Positions 1-4,921 of a DNA stretch of 6,420 nucleotides are shown piece by piece. The position numbers and the translations under genes are program-made. Source of the stretch: Actinomycetes bacterium (GTDB lineage Bacteria > Actinomycetota > Acidimicrobiia > Acidimicrobiales > Palsa-688). Where the stretch lies: NCBI GenBank assembly GCA_021819345.1, contig JAKARG010000189.1, forward strand, positions 1-6,420, in the 5' to 3' direction. Under the pieces are notes generated by a model, which did no database searches, had not been told where the DNA came from, and worked only from the letters and a program-made list of their open reading frames with translations. Numbering within the stretch: the stretch's first letter is position 1; each line of letters opens with the position of its first letter.

Positions 1-177
1 GAACCCGTCTCCGACGAGCATCTCCACCCCCACTCGGTCGGCAACGAGATCGTGGCGGTACTGGCCCTCGATCGTGCCGGCCAGGCCCCAGTCGGTCAGC
101 CCGTCGAGCTCGGCTCTGATCGCGCTCGCGACCTCGTGCAGGGCGGGGAGCACGCGATCGGCCCGGCTGGTCGTCAC
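1..177 (-). CDS. Inositol monophosphatase family protein, N-terminal part (runs off left edge)
   Basis: Read on the minus strand, this gives a continuous N-terminus of 59-61 residues with no stop up to the window edge. The segments LPALHEVASAIR, TDWGLAG and QYRHDLVADR resemble the start of actinobacterial inositol monophosphatase/histidinol-phosphatase-like proteins, where a helix is followed by a Gx(Q)YxxDLVAD segment. The family are Mg-dependent sugar-phosphate phosphatases of about 260-280 residues. The metal-binding motifs (GEE, DPIDGT) would lie beyond the edge, so the call rests on the N-terminus only and the substrate cannot be judged. Two in-frame GTG starts exist, at 183 and 177. There is a stop at 201-199 and no Shine-Dalgarno. 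I prefer GTG 177 because a TAGCCT -10 element at 191-186 lies 8 nt upstream of it, the usual leaderless spacing. The gene is divergent from the one at 214. Confidence 0.62.
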   Translation of the reverse strand, partial: MTTSRADRVLPALHEVASAIRAELDGLTDWGLAGTIEGQYRHDLVADRVGVEMLVGDGF

Positions 178-183
178 GTCCAC

Positions 184-201
184 CGAGGCTATCGGAGGCT
201 A
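184..201. repeat. Short direct repeat between divergent starts
   Basis: GAGGCTA occurs at 185-191 and again at 195-201, so the copies are 10 bp apart, one helical turn. Each copy carries one of the divergent -10 elements or its complement. It could be a regulator site or simply a duplicated promoter core; 7 bp is short enough to be chance. Confidence 0.3.
186..191 (-). promoter_or_regulatory. Candidate leaderless promoter -10 for the inositol monophosphatase gene
   Basis: On the minus strand TAGCCT matches the actinobacterial -10 pattern TANNNT. It ends 8 nt before GTG 177, so transcription would begin at or next to the start codon. No purine-rich ribosome binding site is visible. No convincing -35 is seen. 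Confidence 0.4.
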
Positions 202-205
202 GGGT
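200..205 (+). promoter_or_regulatory. Candidate leaderless promoter -10 for the 214-777 gene
   Basis: TAGGGT fits TANNNT and ends 8 nt before the ATG at 214, the spacing expected if transcription begins at the start codon. The only purines before the ATG (AGG at 211-213) touch it directly and cannot act as a Shine-Dalgarno, which supports leaderless translation. Confidence 0.45.
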
Positions 206-213
206 TGGCCAGG

Positions 214-777
214 ATGGCTGTGATCGATGTCGCCGGGTACGTCGCCGAGATCAAGGACCACGCCATCGACCACGGCTTCCATGTGCACGACGAGCGTCAC
301 TTCGTCGAGACGTACTCGTTGCGCCAGTCCTGGGAGGTGGAGCTGCACCCCGAGGAGGGGTGCAACGGTCCGCTCGATCTCCACCTCGCCCTCGAGGTGG
401 ACCCTCGCATGCTGCTGGCCTTCGAGGACAGGGTCATGGAGCTGCCGGAGGACGCCGAGCCGCCCGACGAGTACAGCTTCCCGCTGACCTTCACCTGGGC
501 GCTCCCGCCCTTGGCGCAGTGTCCCGACCTCCTCCCGCTTGCCCTCGACCTCGCCGGCATCGGTGGGGTCGACCTCCCTCTCGAGTCCTCGGCCATCGAC
601 AGCTACCCGTCGGCCACCGACCCCGCCGAGCGGCGGCTCACGGTCGTGGCCCGGCGGGAGGTCTCGCTCGCCAAGATCCTCGCCGGTGAGGAGCTGCTCT
701 GCGATGCCTTCGATCGTGCCCTCGCCGTGAGCGAGTACCTCCTTGCCAGGGCGCCCGTCTGGCTGGGTCAGGACTGA
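214..777 (+). CDS. Hypothetical protein, 187 aa, function unknown
   Basis: This encodes an acidic, soluble-looking protein of 187 residues with no signal peptide, membrane segment or cofactor motif that I recognise. The N-terminal half (residues 5-70) alternates charged and hydrophobic residues (WEVELHP, LDLHLALEVD) as in a beta-rich fold. A proline/acidic linker follows around 80-92, and the C-terminal part (about 145-180) looks helical (ILAGEELLCDAFDRALAVSEYLLA). The frame is open back to 52, but ATG 214 is preferred: the upstream part is antisense to the phosphatase gene, and a TAGGGT -10 lies 8 nt before this ATG. It is transcribed divergently from the phosphatase gene and ends 5 bp before the AT-rich part of the next promoter. 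Third positions are mostly G/C, supporting real coding. I do not recognise the family. Confidence 0.7.
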   Translation: MAVIDVAGYVAEIKDHAIDHGFHVHDERHFVETYSLRQSWEVELHPEEGCNGPLDLHLALEVDPRMLLAFEDRVMELPEDAEPPDEYSFPLTFTWALPPLAQCPDLLPLALDLAGIGGVDLPLESSAIDSYPSATDPAERRLTVVARREVSLAKILAGEELLCDAFDRALAVSEYLLARAPVWLGQD

Positions 778-782
778 GCGCG

Positions 783-819
783 AAAATCACTTGACCTCGC
801 GCCCGGCGCGTGCTGGACT
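783..819 (+). promoter_or_regulatory. Candidate WhiB7-type autoregulated promoter of the whiB7-like gene
   Basis: TTGACC at 791-796 and TGGACT at 814-819 are separated by 17 bp, and the -10 is preceded by TGC, an extended -10. An AAAAT block at 783-787 sits 3 bp upstream of the -35, unusual in this GC-rich DNA. WhiB7 is known to bind an AT-rich patch just upstream of the -35 through its AT-hook while contacting the sigma factor, and it activates its own gene. Start of transcription would be near 826, giving a leader of about 380 nt before the GTG at 1208. The -10 departs from TANNNT at its second base, so basal activity may be low. Confidence 0.5.
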
Positions 820-880
820 CGGAGCGTTCCGTCGTGTCCCGAGCGTTCTCGGCGCGACCTCAGCGAGAGGAGTTGACCCG

Positions 881-1099
881 GTGAAGAGCATGCCCCAAGC
901 CTTGCGGCTCACGCCGGAGATCCCCTGCTCGACAGCTCTAGTGCCCGCCTCGCGGACTGCCGGATGGGATCAGCCTGCGGGAATTGCGGCCCGCAAGGCT
1001 GCCAGCACCAACGGGCGCACCGTCATCGCGCACTACACCCCGACCTCGGGCATCCGTGGTCAGCGGCCGACGAGCTCACTGGACCGGTGGACCGGGTAG
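881..1099 (+). CDS. Possible upstream ORF (leader peptide, 72 codons) of the whiB7-like gene
   Basis: GTG 881 follows a good Shine-Dalgarno, GAGAGGAG at 865-872, with 8 nt spacing; an in-frame ATG lies at 890. The 72-codon frame ends with TAG 1097-1099, 28 nt before the terminator hairpin. By my count 14 of 72 codons end in A or T (about 81% GC3), against 26 of about 80 in the neighbouring +1 frame, which favours this frame. The product (small, basic, with proline, arginine and serine) resembles nothing I know. whiB7/wblC leaders in mycobacteria and Streptomyces carry upstream ORFs whose translation controls termination, so this is a candidate sensor ORF and its sequence may matter less than its translation. 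Alternative: ATG 964-TAG 1122 in another frame (52 codons) with a CGNCGPQGC stretch, but a weak ribosome binding site. Confidence 0.38.
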   Translation: MKSMPQALRLTPEIPCSTALVPASRTAGWDQPAGIAARKAASTNGRTVIAHYTPTSGIRGQRPTSSLDRWTG

Positions 1100-1111
1100 G
1101 TACCACCACCG
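1085..1111 (+). promoter_or_regulatory. Leader RNA hairpin spanning the uORF stop
   Basis: CGGTGG at 1085-1090 pairs with CCACCG at 1106-1111 (6 bp, 15-nt loop), and the loop contains the uORF stop at 1097-1099. Just upstream, CCGACGAGC at 1067-1075 can pair with either GCTCG at 1124-1128 or CGTCGG at 1135-1140. Both lie on or beside the left arm of the terminator. A ribosome finishing the uORF would cover 1067-1075, so this segment could be the antiterminator strand. The pairings are visible; the role is inferred. Confidence 0.3.
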
Positions 1112-1127
1112 TTCGGTTGTAGGGCTC

Positions 1128-1160
1128 GAAAGGCCGTCGGGATCACCCGGCGGCCTTTCT
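1128..1160 (+). terminator. Intrinsic terminator/attenuator upstream of the whiB7-like gene
   Basis: GAAAGGCCG (1128-1136) pairs with CGGCCTTTC (1151-1159). The stem continues inward through a T-G wobble and CGGG/CCCG to an ATCA tetraloop at 1142-1145, 14 pairs in all. A moderately T-rich run (1156-1168) follows. It lies inside the presumed transcript of the whiB7-like gene, about 50 nt before its start codon and well after its promoter. It is therefore placed to stop transcription early, not to end the previous gene. This is the arrangement known for whiB7/wblC attenuators. Confidence 0.65.
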
Positions 1161-1207
1161 CGTTGTCTCAGCACAGGAAGGAACACCGACAAGAAGGGGA
1201 GGGCGAC

Positions 1208-1525
1208 GTGTTCGCCTCCGAAGCGTTCGATCAGGATCACATCGAGGAGGAGCCCGACTGGGATCGGGCCCGATGCCGGGACCGCTCGGGTGCCGCTACG
1301 GCGCTGTTCTTCTCCGACGAGATCCCCGATATCCTCCGCGCAAAGGCGATCTGCCGCGAGTGCGCCCTGCTCGATGCGTGCCTGTCGGGCGCGATCGATC
1401 GGCGGGAGCCGGCGGGAGTCTGGGGCGGGGAGCTCTTCGCGGACGGCAGGATCCTCACCCACAAGCGAAAGCGAGGTCGCCCCCCGAAGAACCGGTCTGC
1501 GGAGGGGGTCGCTCTCACCGCCTGA
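1208..1525 (+). CDS. whiB7: WhiB7-like Wbl transcriptional regulator
   Basis: This 105-residue protein has the full Wbl layout. Cys23, then Cys49-x2-Cys52-x5-Cys58, are the four [4Fe-4S] ligands. W18 precedes the first cysteine (PDWDRARC), GVWGG at 70-74 is the family turn, and the C-terminus carries KRKRGRPPK (86-94), an RGRP AT-hook typical of WhiB7/WblC. WhiB7 binds the principal sigma factor and AT-rich DNA next to -35 elements and switches on intrinsic antibiotic resistance genes. The reading frame is open back to a TTG at 1163, but that lies just past the terminator hairpin in its T-rich tail. GTG 1208 is chosen because it is preceded by GGGGAGGG at 1196-1203 and gives the usual short N-terminus. 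The long leader with uORF and terminator supports the WhiB7 assignment over other Wbl classes. No resistance gene is adjacent, so targets would be elsewhere. Confidence 0.85.
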   Translation: MFASEAFDQDHIEEEPDWDRARCRDRSGAATALFFSDEIPDILRAKAICRECALLDACLSGAIDRREPAGVWGGELFADGRILTHKRKRGRPPKNRSAEGVALTA

Positions 1526-1537
1526 GCACGGATCCAA

Positions 1538-1578
1538 CGAGGCGCCCCCGGGCCGGGCTTTGCCCCGGGGGCGCCTCG
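1538..1578 (+). terminator. Strong hairpin after the whiB7-like gene
   Basis: CGAGGCGCCCCCGGG at 1538-1552 pairs perfectly with 1564-1578 (15 bp, 11-nt loop), beginning 12 nt after the whiB7-like stop codon. No T-run follows, so it is either an intrinsic terminator of the U-poor actinobacterial kind or a 3'-end stabilising stem. Confidence 0.65.
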
Positions 1579-1589
1579 CCAGCTACCCT
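1560..1589 (+). promoter_or_regulatory. Candidate promoter of tRNA-Val
   Basis: TACCCT at 1584-1589 fits TANNNT and ends 9 nt before the tRNA 5' end. TTGCCC at 1560-1565 is an acceptable -35 with an 18-bp spacer. The -35 lies in the loop and right arm of the preceding terminator hairpin, so the two elements overlap. Confidence 0.4.
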
Positions 1590-1598
1590 CGGTGGGCC

Positions 1599-1671
1599 GG
1601 GCGTTTAGCTCAGTTGGCAGAGCGCCGGCCTTACAAGCCGGTGGCCGGGGGTTCGAGTCCCTCAACGCCCA
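1599..1671 (+). tRNA. tRNA-Val (anticodon UAC)
   Basis: A 73-nt cloverleaf can be drawn by eye. The acceptor GGGCGTT/AACGCCC has discriminator A1671. The D stem is GCTC/GAGC. The anticodon stem CCGGC/GCCGG carries a CTTACAA loop, with anticodon TAC at 1632-1634. The T arm has loop TTCGAGT and a single G-U pair. The anticodon reads GUA and related valine codons. CCA is not encoded. No second tRNA adjoins it. Confidence 0.95.
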
Positions 1672-1924
1672 CTTCTTTGCGGCGGCGCAATAGCTCCGGA
1701 GGGATCGGTTACCTACCGGCCGGTGCACACGAGGCCCGCGCGTGCCGAGTCGGCACGCGCCCTGGCACACAGACGGGCCCGGTTCCCGTCGGCTCCCGAC
1801 GGGTGGGGGAGGCCGAGCAGGCAGCGTCGCCGGTCCAGGAAGTCCTGGGGGGTCGGCAAGTCCGGTGCGGCCTCGGCAGCCCATCCAAGCGCCACGACGA
1901 GCGCATCGGGGCCACCGCCACACC
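1672..1924. other. Non-coding stretch after the tRNA with a series of hairpins
   Basis: No convincing gene is seen on either strand. It contains small perfect hairpins: TTGCG/CGCAA at 1677-1690 right behind the tRNA, a 10-bp palindrome ACCGGCCGGT at 1715-1724, GCGCGTGCCG/CGGCACGCGC at 1738-1760 with a 3-nt loop, CCCGTCGG/CCGACGGG at 1785-1803, and CCAGGA/TCCTGG at 1835-1848. Together with the transposase remnant that follows, this looks like the scar of an old insertion downstream of a tRNA. Confidence 0.4.
1738..1760 (+). terminator. Perfect 10-bp hairpin downstream of tRNA-Val
   Basis: GCGCGTGCCG and CGGCACGCGC flank the triloop AGT, about 67 nt after the tRNA. No T-run follows. It may end the tRNA transcript or be part of an old inverted repeat. 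Confidence 0.35.
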
Positions 1925-2084
1925 GTCGGTCTCCACGCCGGCATCGGCGACCTCACCCCGCACGACGAGCACACCGGACGCAACGCCACCGTCCGCGAGG
2001 CACGCCGGCAGGGTCTCGACCGCGCCTACCAGCTCAGCTTCGGAAGCCAACGCCGGCGCTCGTAGCGACACCCTCGGCTCCCGC
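1925..2084 (+). pseudogene. Frameshifted C-terminal remnant of an IS3-like (rve domain) transposase
   Basis: In the frame of position 1925 the translation contains HAGIGDLTPHDEHTGR followed by REARRQGLDRAYQ. This matches the end of integrase-core (DDE) transposases of the IS3/IS481 type, where a HSGIGxLTPxDVHxGR segment is followed by a helix of the form R-R-x-x-L-D-x-A-Y. After Q97 of that frame (about 2032) the match moves to another frame, RKPTPALVATPSA at 2041-2079, similar to the R(R/K)PTPPALP tail of the same proteins. A frameshift near 2033-2041 would therefore be needed. No catalytic D, D or E residues, no start and no terminal repeats remain, so it is a dead fragment of about 50 residues. 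It ends about 20 bp before the fusion oxidoreductase gene. Recognition is by eye. Confidence 0.55.
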
Positions 2085-2106
2085 GCGCCTGCTCGAGGGC
2101 TAGCCT

Positions 2107-4194
2107 ATGGGCTCGGTACAGCCGTGGACGAGCGCTGGGGTGAGAGCAATGCAGGCAGATGGCAAGCTTGCTTGGGGCATACTCGGCACTGGGAGGATCG
2201 CTCGGCAGTTCGCCAGCCAGCTGCCTCACTCGTCGTCGGGCGTGCTGGCGGCGGTAGCGAGCCGGTCACCGGGTTCCGCCGGCGAGTTTGCCGCCGCGCA
2301 GGGGGCATGCGGCCATGGAGCTCCGAGGGCTCACGGTAGCTACCAGGCCCTGCTCGACGACGACACCGTTGACGCCGTCTACATCGCCCTTCCCCACCCC
2401 TTGCACGCCGAATGGTCCGTCAAGGCCGCCCGGGCAGGCAAGCACATCCTTTGCGAGAAGCCATTGGCGGTCGACTACGCAGAGGCGATGGGAATGGTCG
2501 AGGCCGCCCGGCGATACGACGTGTTCCTCATGGAAGCCTTCATGTACCGCTGCCATCCCCAAACTGCCCGGCTCCGCCAGCTGGTCGCCAACGGCGCGGT
2601 GGGCCGAGTGGCACACATCATCTCGACCTTCGCCTTCGCTGCGCGCTCCGATCCGGCCAGCCGATTGTTCGATCCGGCATTGGGCGGTGGCGGCATCCTC
2701 GACGTCGGCTGCTACACCGCGTCCATGGCGCGGCTCCTGGCCGGCGCAGCCATGGCGACCGCTGGAACCGAAGTCGTGGAGAACGTCGGCGGATGGCTCT
2801 TTGCCGACCCGGTCGAACTGCACTGCGCCGGCCATTTGGGCGTCACCGGAGTTGACGACTGGGCTGTCGCCAACGTGACCTTCTCCTCTGGCGTCACCGC
2901 CCAGTTGACCACCGGGATCGGCCTGCGGGTGCCGAGCGAAGTGAAGGTCCTCGGCAGCGAAGGCTACCTGTTGGTCGCCGACCCCTGGACACCGAGCCCC
3001 GATCACCCTTCCCAGATCGTCCTCGCCCGGGTCGGCCGTGAGATCGAGGAGATCACCGTCGAACCGGCGCTCCTCTACGCCGCCGAGGCAGACACCGTGG
3101 CCGCCCACGTGGCCGATCGGCAAGCCCCGACCATGAACTGGGCCGACAGCCTGGGCAACATGGAAACCTTGGACCGATGGCGTGAAGCCATTGGCCTCAT
3201 CTACCCGAACGAGCAGCCCGACGCATACGTCCCGACACTCGACCGCCGCCCCCTGCGCCGTCGGAGTGACCAGGCAATGGTCTACGGCACCGTCGAAGGC
3301 GTAGACAAGCAAATCTCCCGCCTGGTCATGGGCGTGGACAACCAACCTCACCCGACCCATGCCAGCATCATCTTCGACGACTTCTACGAGCGCGGCGGCA
3401 ACGCCTTCGACACCGCCTACACCTACGGCGGAGGACGATTCGAACGGATGCTCGGGCATTGGATCCGCAACCGGGGGCTCCGCGAGGAGGTGGTGGTGAT
3501 CGCCAAGGGTGCCCACACTCCCCACTGCGATCCCGCCTCCCTCAGTGCTCAGCTGCTGGAGAGCCTGGACCGGCTCCAAACCGACTACGTCGACCTGTAC
3601 TTCATGCACCGGGACAATCCCGACATCCCGGTGGGGGAGCTCGTGGACGTCCTCGACGAGCATGCTCGAGCAGGGCGCATTCGGGCCTTCGGTGGTTCCA
3701 ACTGGTCAGCCGAGCGCTTCCGTGATGCCAACGCCTATGCGGCGTCACATGGCCGGCAGCGCTTCGCCGCATTGAGCAACCACTTCGGTCTGGCCCGGGC
3801 CTACGACGTGCCTTGGGCTGGCTGCCGCCACGTCACCGACCCCGAGTCCCGTCAGTGGCTGGAGGATGAGCAGATCCCCCTGTTCCCCTGGTCCAGCCAG
3901 GCCCGTGGTTTCTTTGCCGGCCGCGCCCGGCCCGACGACCGCTCCGACGCCGAACTGGTCCGTTGCTACTACAGCGACGAGAACTTCATGCGTTTGGAGC
4001 GCGCCCGAGACCTCGCCGGTCGCCTTGGGGTGGCGCCCACGGCGGTCGCCTTGGCCTACGTGCTCCACCAAAGCTTCCCGACCTTCCCCCTGTTCGGGCC
4101 CCGCACTCTGGCGGAGAGCCGAACCTCCATGGAGTCCCTCGGGGTGGCCTTGACTCCAGAGCAAGTGGGGTGGCTCGACCTACGCGACGGCTGA
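2107..4194 (+). CDS. Fusion oxidoreductase: Gfo/Idh/MocA domain + aldo/keto reductase domain
   Basis: This 695-residue protein has two catalytic domains. Residues 20-380 form a Gfo/Idh/MocA dehydrogenase: the nucleotide-binding G27-x-G29-x-x-A32, catalytic-lysine motif E117-K118-P119, an EAFMYRCHPQ segment (143-152) and GGGGILDVGCY (193-203), as in trans-dihydrodiol and glucose-fructose oxidoreductase relatives. Residues 393-690 form an aldo/keto reductase with an intact D435, Y440, K467, H501 tetrad (FDTAYTYG, IAKG, YFMHRD) and a late cofactor-binding segment near FGPRTLAES (663-671). The two joined domains suggest sequential or redox-neutral oxidation and reduction of a sugar or polyol in the cytoplasm; the substrate is unknown. 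ATG 2107 follows GAGGG by 7 nt. ATG 2149 (residue 15), 5 nt after GGTGA, fits the family N-terminus better and may be the true start. Its base composition is lower in GC than its neighbours. It appears monocistronic. Confidence 0.85.
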   Translation: MGSVQPWTSAGVRAMQADGKLAWGILGTGRIARQFASQLPHSSSGVLAAVASRSPGSAGEFAAAQGACGHGAPRAHGSYQALLDDDTVDAVYIALPHPLHAEWSVKAARAGKHILCEKPLAVDYAEAMGMVEAARRYDVFLMEAFMYRCHPQTARLRQLVANGAVGRVAHIISTFAFAARSDPASRLFDPALGGGGILDVGCYTASMARLLAGAAMATAGTEVVENVGGWLFADPVELHCAGHLGVTGVDDWAVANVTFSSGVTAQLTTGIGLRVPSEVKVLGSEGYLLVADPWTPSPDHPSQIVLARVGREIEEITVEPALLYAAEADTVAAHVADRQAPTMNWADSLGNMETLDRWREAIGLIYPNEQPDAYVPTLDRRPLRRRSDQAMVYGTVEGVDKQISRLVMGVDNQPHPTHASIIFDDFYERGGNAFDTAYTYGGGRFERMLGHWIRNRGLREEVVVIAKGAHTPHCDPASLSAQLLESLDRLQTDYVDLYFMHRDNPDIPVGELVDVLDEHARAGRIRAFGGSNWSAERFRDANAYAASHGRQRFAALSNHFGLARAYDVPWAGCRHVTDPESRQWLEDEQIPLFPWSSQARGFFAGRARPDDRSDAELVRCYYSDENFMRLERARDLAGRLGVAPTAVALAYVLHQSFPTFPLFGPRTLAESRTSMESLGVALTPEQVGWLDLRDG

Positions 4195-4206
4195 GCGAGG
4201 GTCTCC

Positions 4207-4242
4207 TGCCGTTGCTGGAGGTCGACCCGTCTGCCAACGGCA
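4207..4242 (+). terminator. Inverted repeat just after the fusion gene
   Basis: TGCCGTTG at 4207-4214 pairs perfectly with CAACGGCA at 4235-4242 across a 20-nt interval that itself holds the palindrome GGTCGACC. It starts 12 nt after the stop codon. No T-run follows. An 8-bp repeat can arise by chance in a window of this length, so only its position argues for a terminator. Confidence 0.3.
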
Positions 4243-4448
4243 CGCCTCCCGGGCGAAGAGGACGGCCGGCGGCCGAGGACCCAGCCCAGCGGGCGTAGAA
4301 CCCAGCTTCGAGTTTTGCAGTGCAGGGCTCACACCGGCCGTCGGCATGGAGCCGACCTGACGCAGTGCTCGTCCACCGGCGGCTCGGTGGCTCCTCGGGG
4401 CGCCCATCGGGCAGAGGGCGACGGGCGGTGGGCTCACCGTGGCCGGAA

Positions 4449-4462
4449 TACCCCCATGGGTA
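4449..4462. promoter_or_regulatory. Possible CsoR/CstR-family operator upstream of DUF302
   Basis: TACCCCCATGGGTA has inverted arms TACCC and GGGTA around four central bases, with the internal palindrome CCCATGGG. Operators of the CsoR/RcnR/CstR family (copper-, nickel- and persulfide-sensing repressors) have the general form TACCCC-GGGGTA. It lies 66 bp before the DUF302 start codon, a normal place for an operator. No CsoR gene is in the window, so the assignment is tentative. Confidence 0.35.
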
Positions 4463-4528
4463 GGTCTGTTGCCGAGAGGGGCAAGAGAACGGTCGGACTG
4501 CACAGATGCAGGGACGGAGGAGGTTCCC

Positions 4529-4921
4529 ATGGACGGGTTCGAGGCAGTAGTGGGCGAGCCGATGGGAGAGGCGGAGGGGCGGGTGCGAGCTGCCCTCGGC
4601 GCCGAGGGCTTCGGGGTGCTCGCCGAGATCGACATCTCGGCGACGCTTGGCGCGAAGCTCGGCGTCCGCCGCCCGGGCCTGCGGATCCTGGCAGCGTGCA
4701 ACCCGGAGCTGGCCAACCGTGCCCTGGAGATCGACCCGTCGGTGAGCCTCGTCCTGCCCTGCAACGTGGCGATCGAAGAGCACCCGGAGGGAACGCGAGT
4801 TGCTGCGGTCGACCCGACCTCGTTGTTCGGTAGCGAGGCCCTCCGGCCCGTCGCGGAGGAGGCAGCCGAGAGGCTCCGCCGGGTCGTCGCACGTCTCGGC
4901 GGCGAGGGGGGCGACGAATGA
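4529..4921 (+). CDS. DUF302 domain protein
   Basis: This encodes 130 residues making up one DUF302 domain: GFGVLAEIDISATLGAKLG (31-49), ILAACNPELANRALEID (56-72), LVLPCNVAIEE (77-87) and TRVAAVDPTSLF (92-103) follow the family in order and cover nearly its whole length. DUF302 proteins are small, mostly cytoplasmic alpha/beta proteins of unproven function, often found near sulfur or metal stress genes. The two cysteines (in ACNP and PCNV) are the common conserved ones. ATG 4529 is chosen over the upstream in-frame ATG 4439 because GGAGGAGG at 4516-4523 lies 5 nt before it and the domain begins directly after it. Its last four bases overlap the start of the PIG-L gene (ATGA), so the two are probably translationally coupled. 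A possible CsoR-family site lies upstream. Confidence 0.85.
   Translation: MDGFEAVVGEPMGEAEGRVRAALGAEGFGVLAEIDISATLGAKLGVRRPGLRILAACNPELANRALEIDPSVSLVLPCNVAIEEHPEGTRVAAVDPTSLFGSEALRPVAEEAAERLRRVVARLGGEGGDE

Larger units (their letters stand above)
4195..4528. other. 334-bp gap between fusion gene and DUF302 gene
   Basis: I find no supported gene here on either strand; the open frames are antisense or out-of-frame extensions of neighbours. It holds the inverted repeat at 4207-4242, a short AT-richer patch near 4308-4322, the possible operator at 4449-4462 and a small hairpin TTGCC/GGCAA at 4469-4484. Transcription of the DUF302 gene presumably begins in its last 100 bp, but no clear -10/-35 pair can be picked. 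Confidence 0.4.

Noticed and set aside
873..900. Second TTGACC at 873-878 as another promoter -35
   Set aside because: No acceptable -10 occurs 16-18 bp downstream, and the position is better explained as the spacer between the uORF ribosome site and GTG 881.
1163..1207. TTG 1163 as the start of the whiB7-like gene
   Set aside because: It lies just past the terminator hairpin in its T-rich tail and has no ribosome binding site; GTG 1208 has a strong one.
1709..2071. Minus-strand open frame of 120 codons whose N-terminal half looks protein-like
   Set aside because: It is antisense to the transposase remnant, loses any protein-like character halfway and has no recognisable family or clear ribosome site. 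The plus-strand transposase similarity explains the region better.
984..2339. Long plus-strand open frame of 451 codons
   Set aside because: It runs through the terminator hairpins, the whiB7-like gene in another frame, the tRNA-Val and the IS remnant. Its arginine/serine/proline-rich product is typical of a GC-rich shadow frame.
2266..3663. Minus-strand open frame of 465 codons
   Set aside because: It is exactly antisense to the fusion oxidoreductase, whose domains and catalytic motifs are unambiguous.
4308..4330. Possible att copy of the tRNA-Val 3' end
   Set aside because: Only the 7-mer TTCGAGT is shared with the tRNA T-loop region, which is expected by chance; no longer direct repeat bounds the segment.
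4439..4528. 30-residue N-terminal extension of the DUF302 protein from ATG 4439
   Set aside because: The extension would translate through the putative operator and lies outside the family domain, while ATG 4529 has a near-perfect Shine-Dalgarno.
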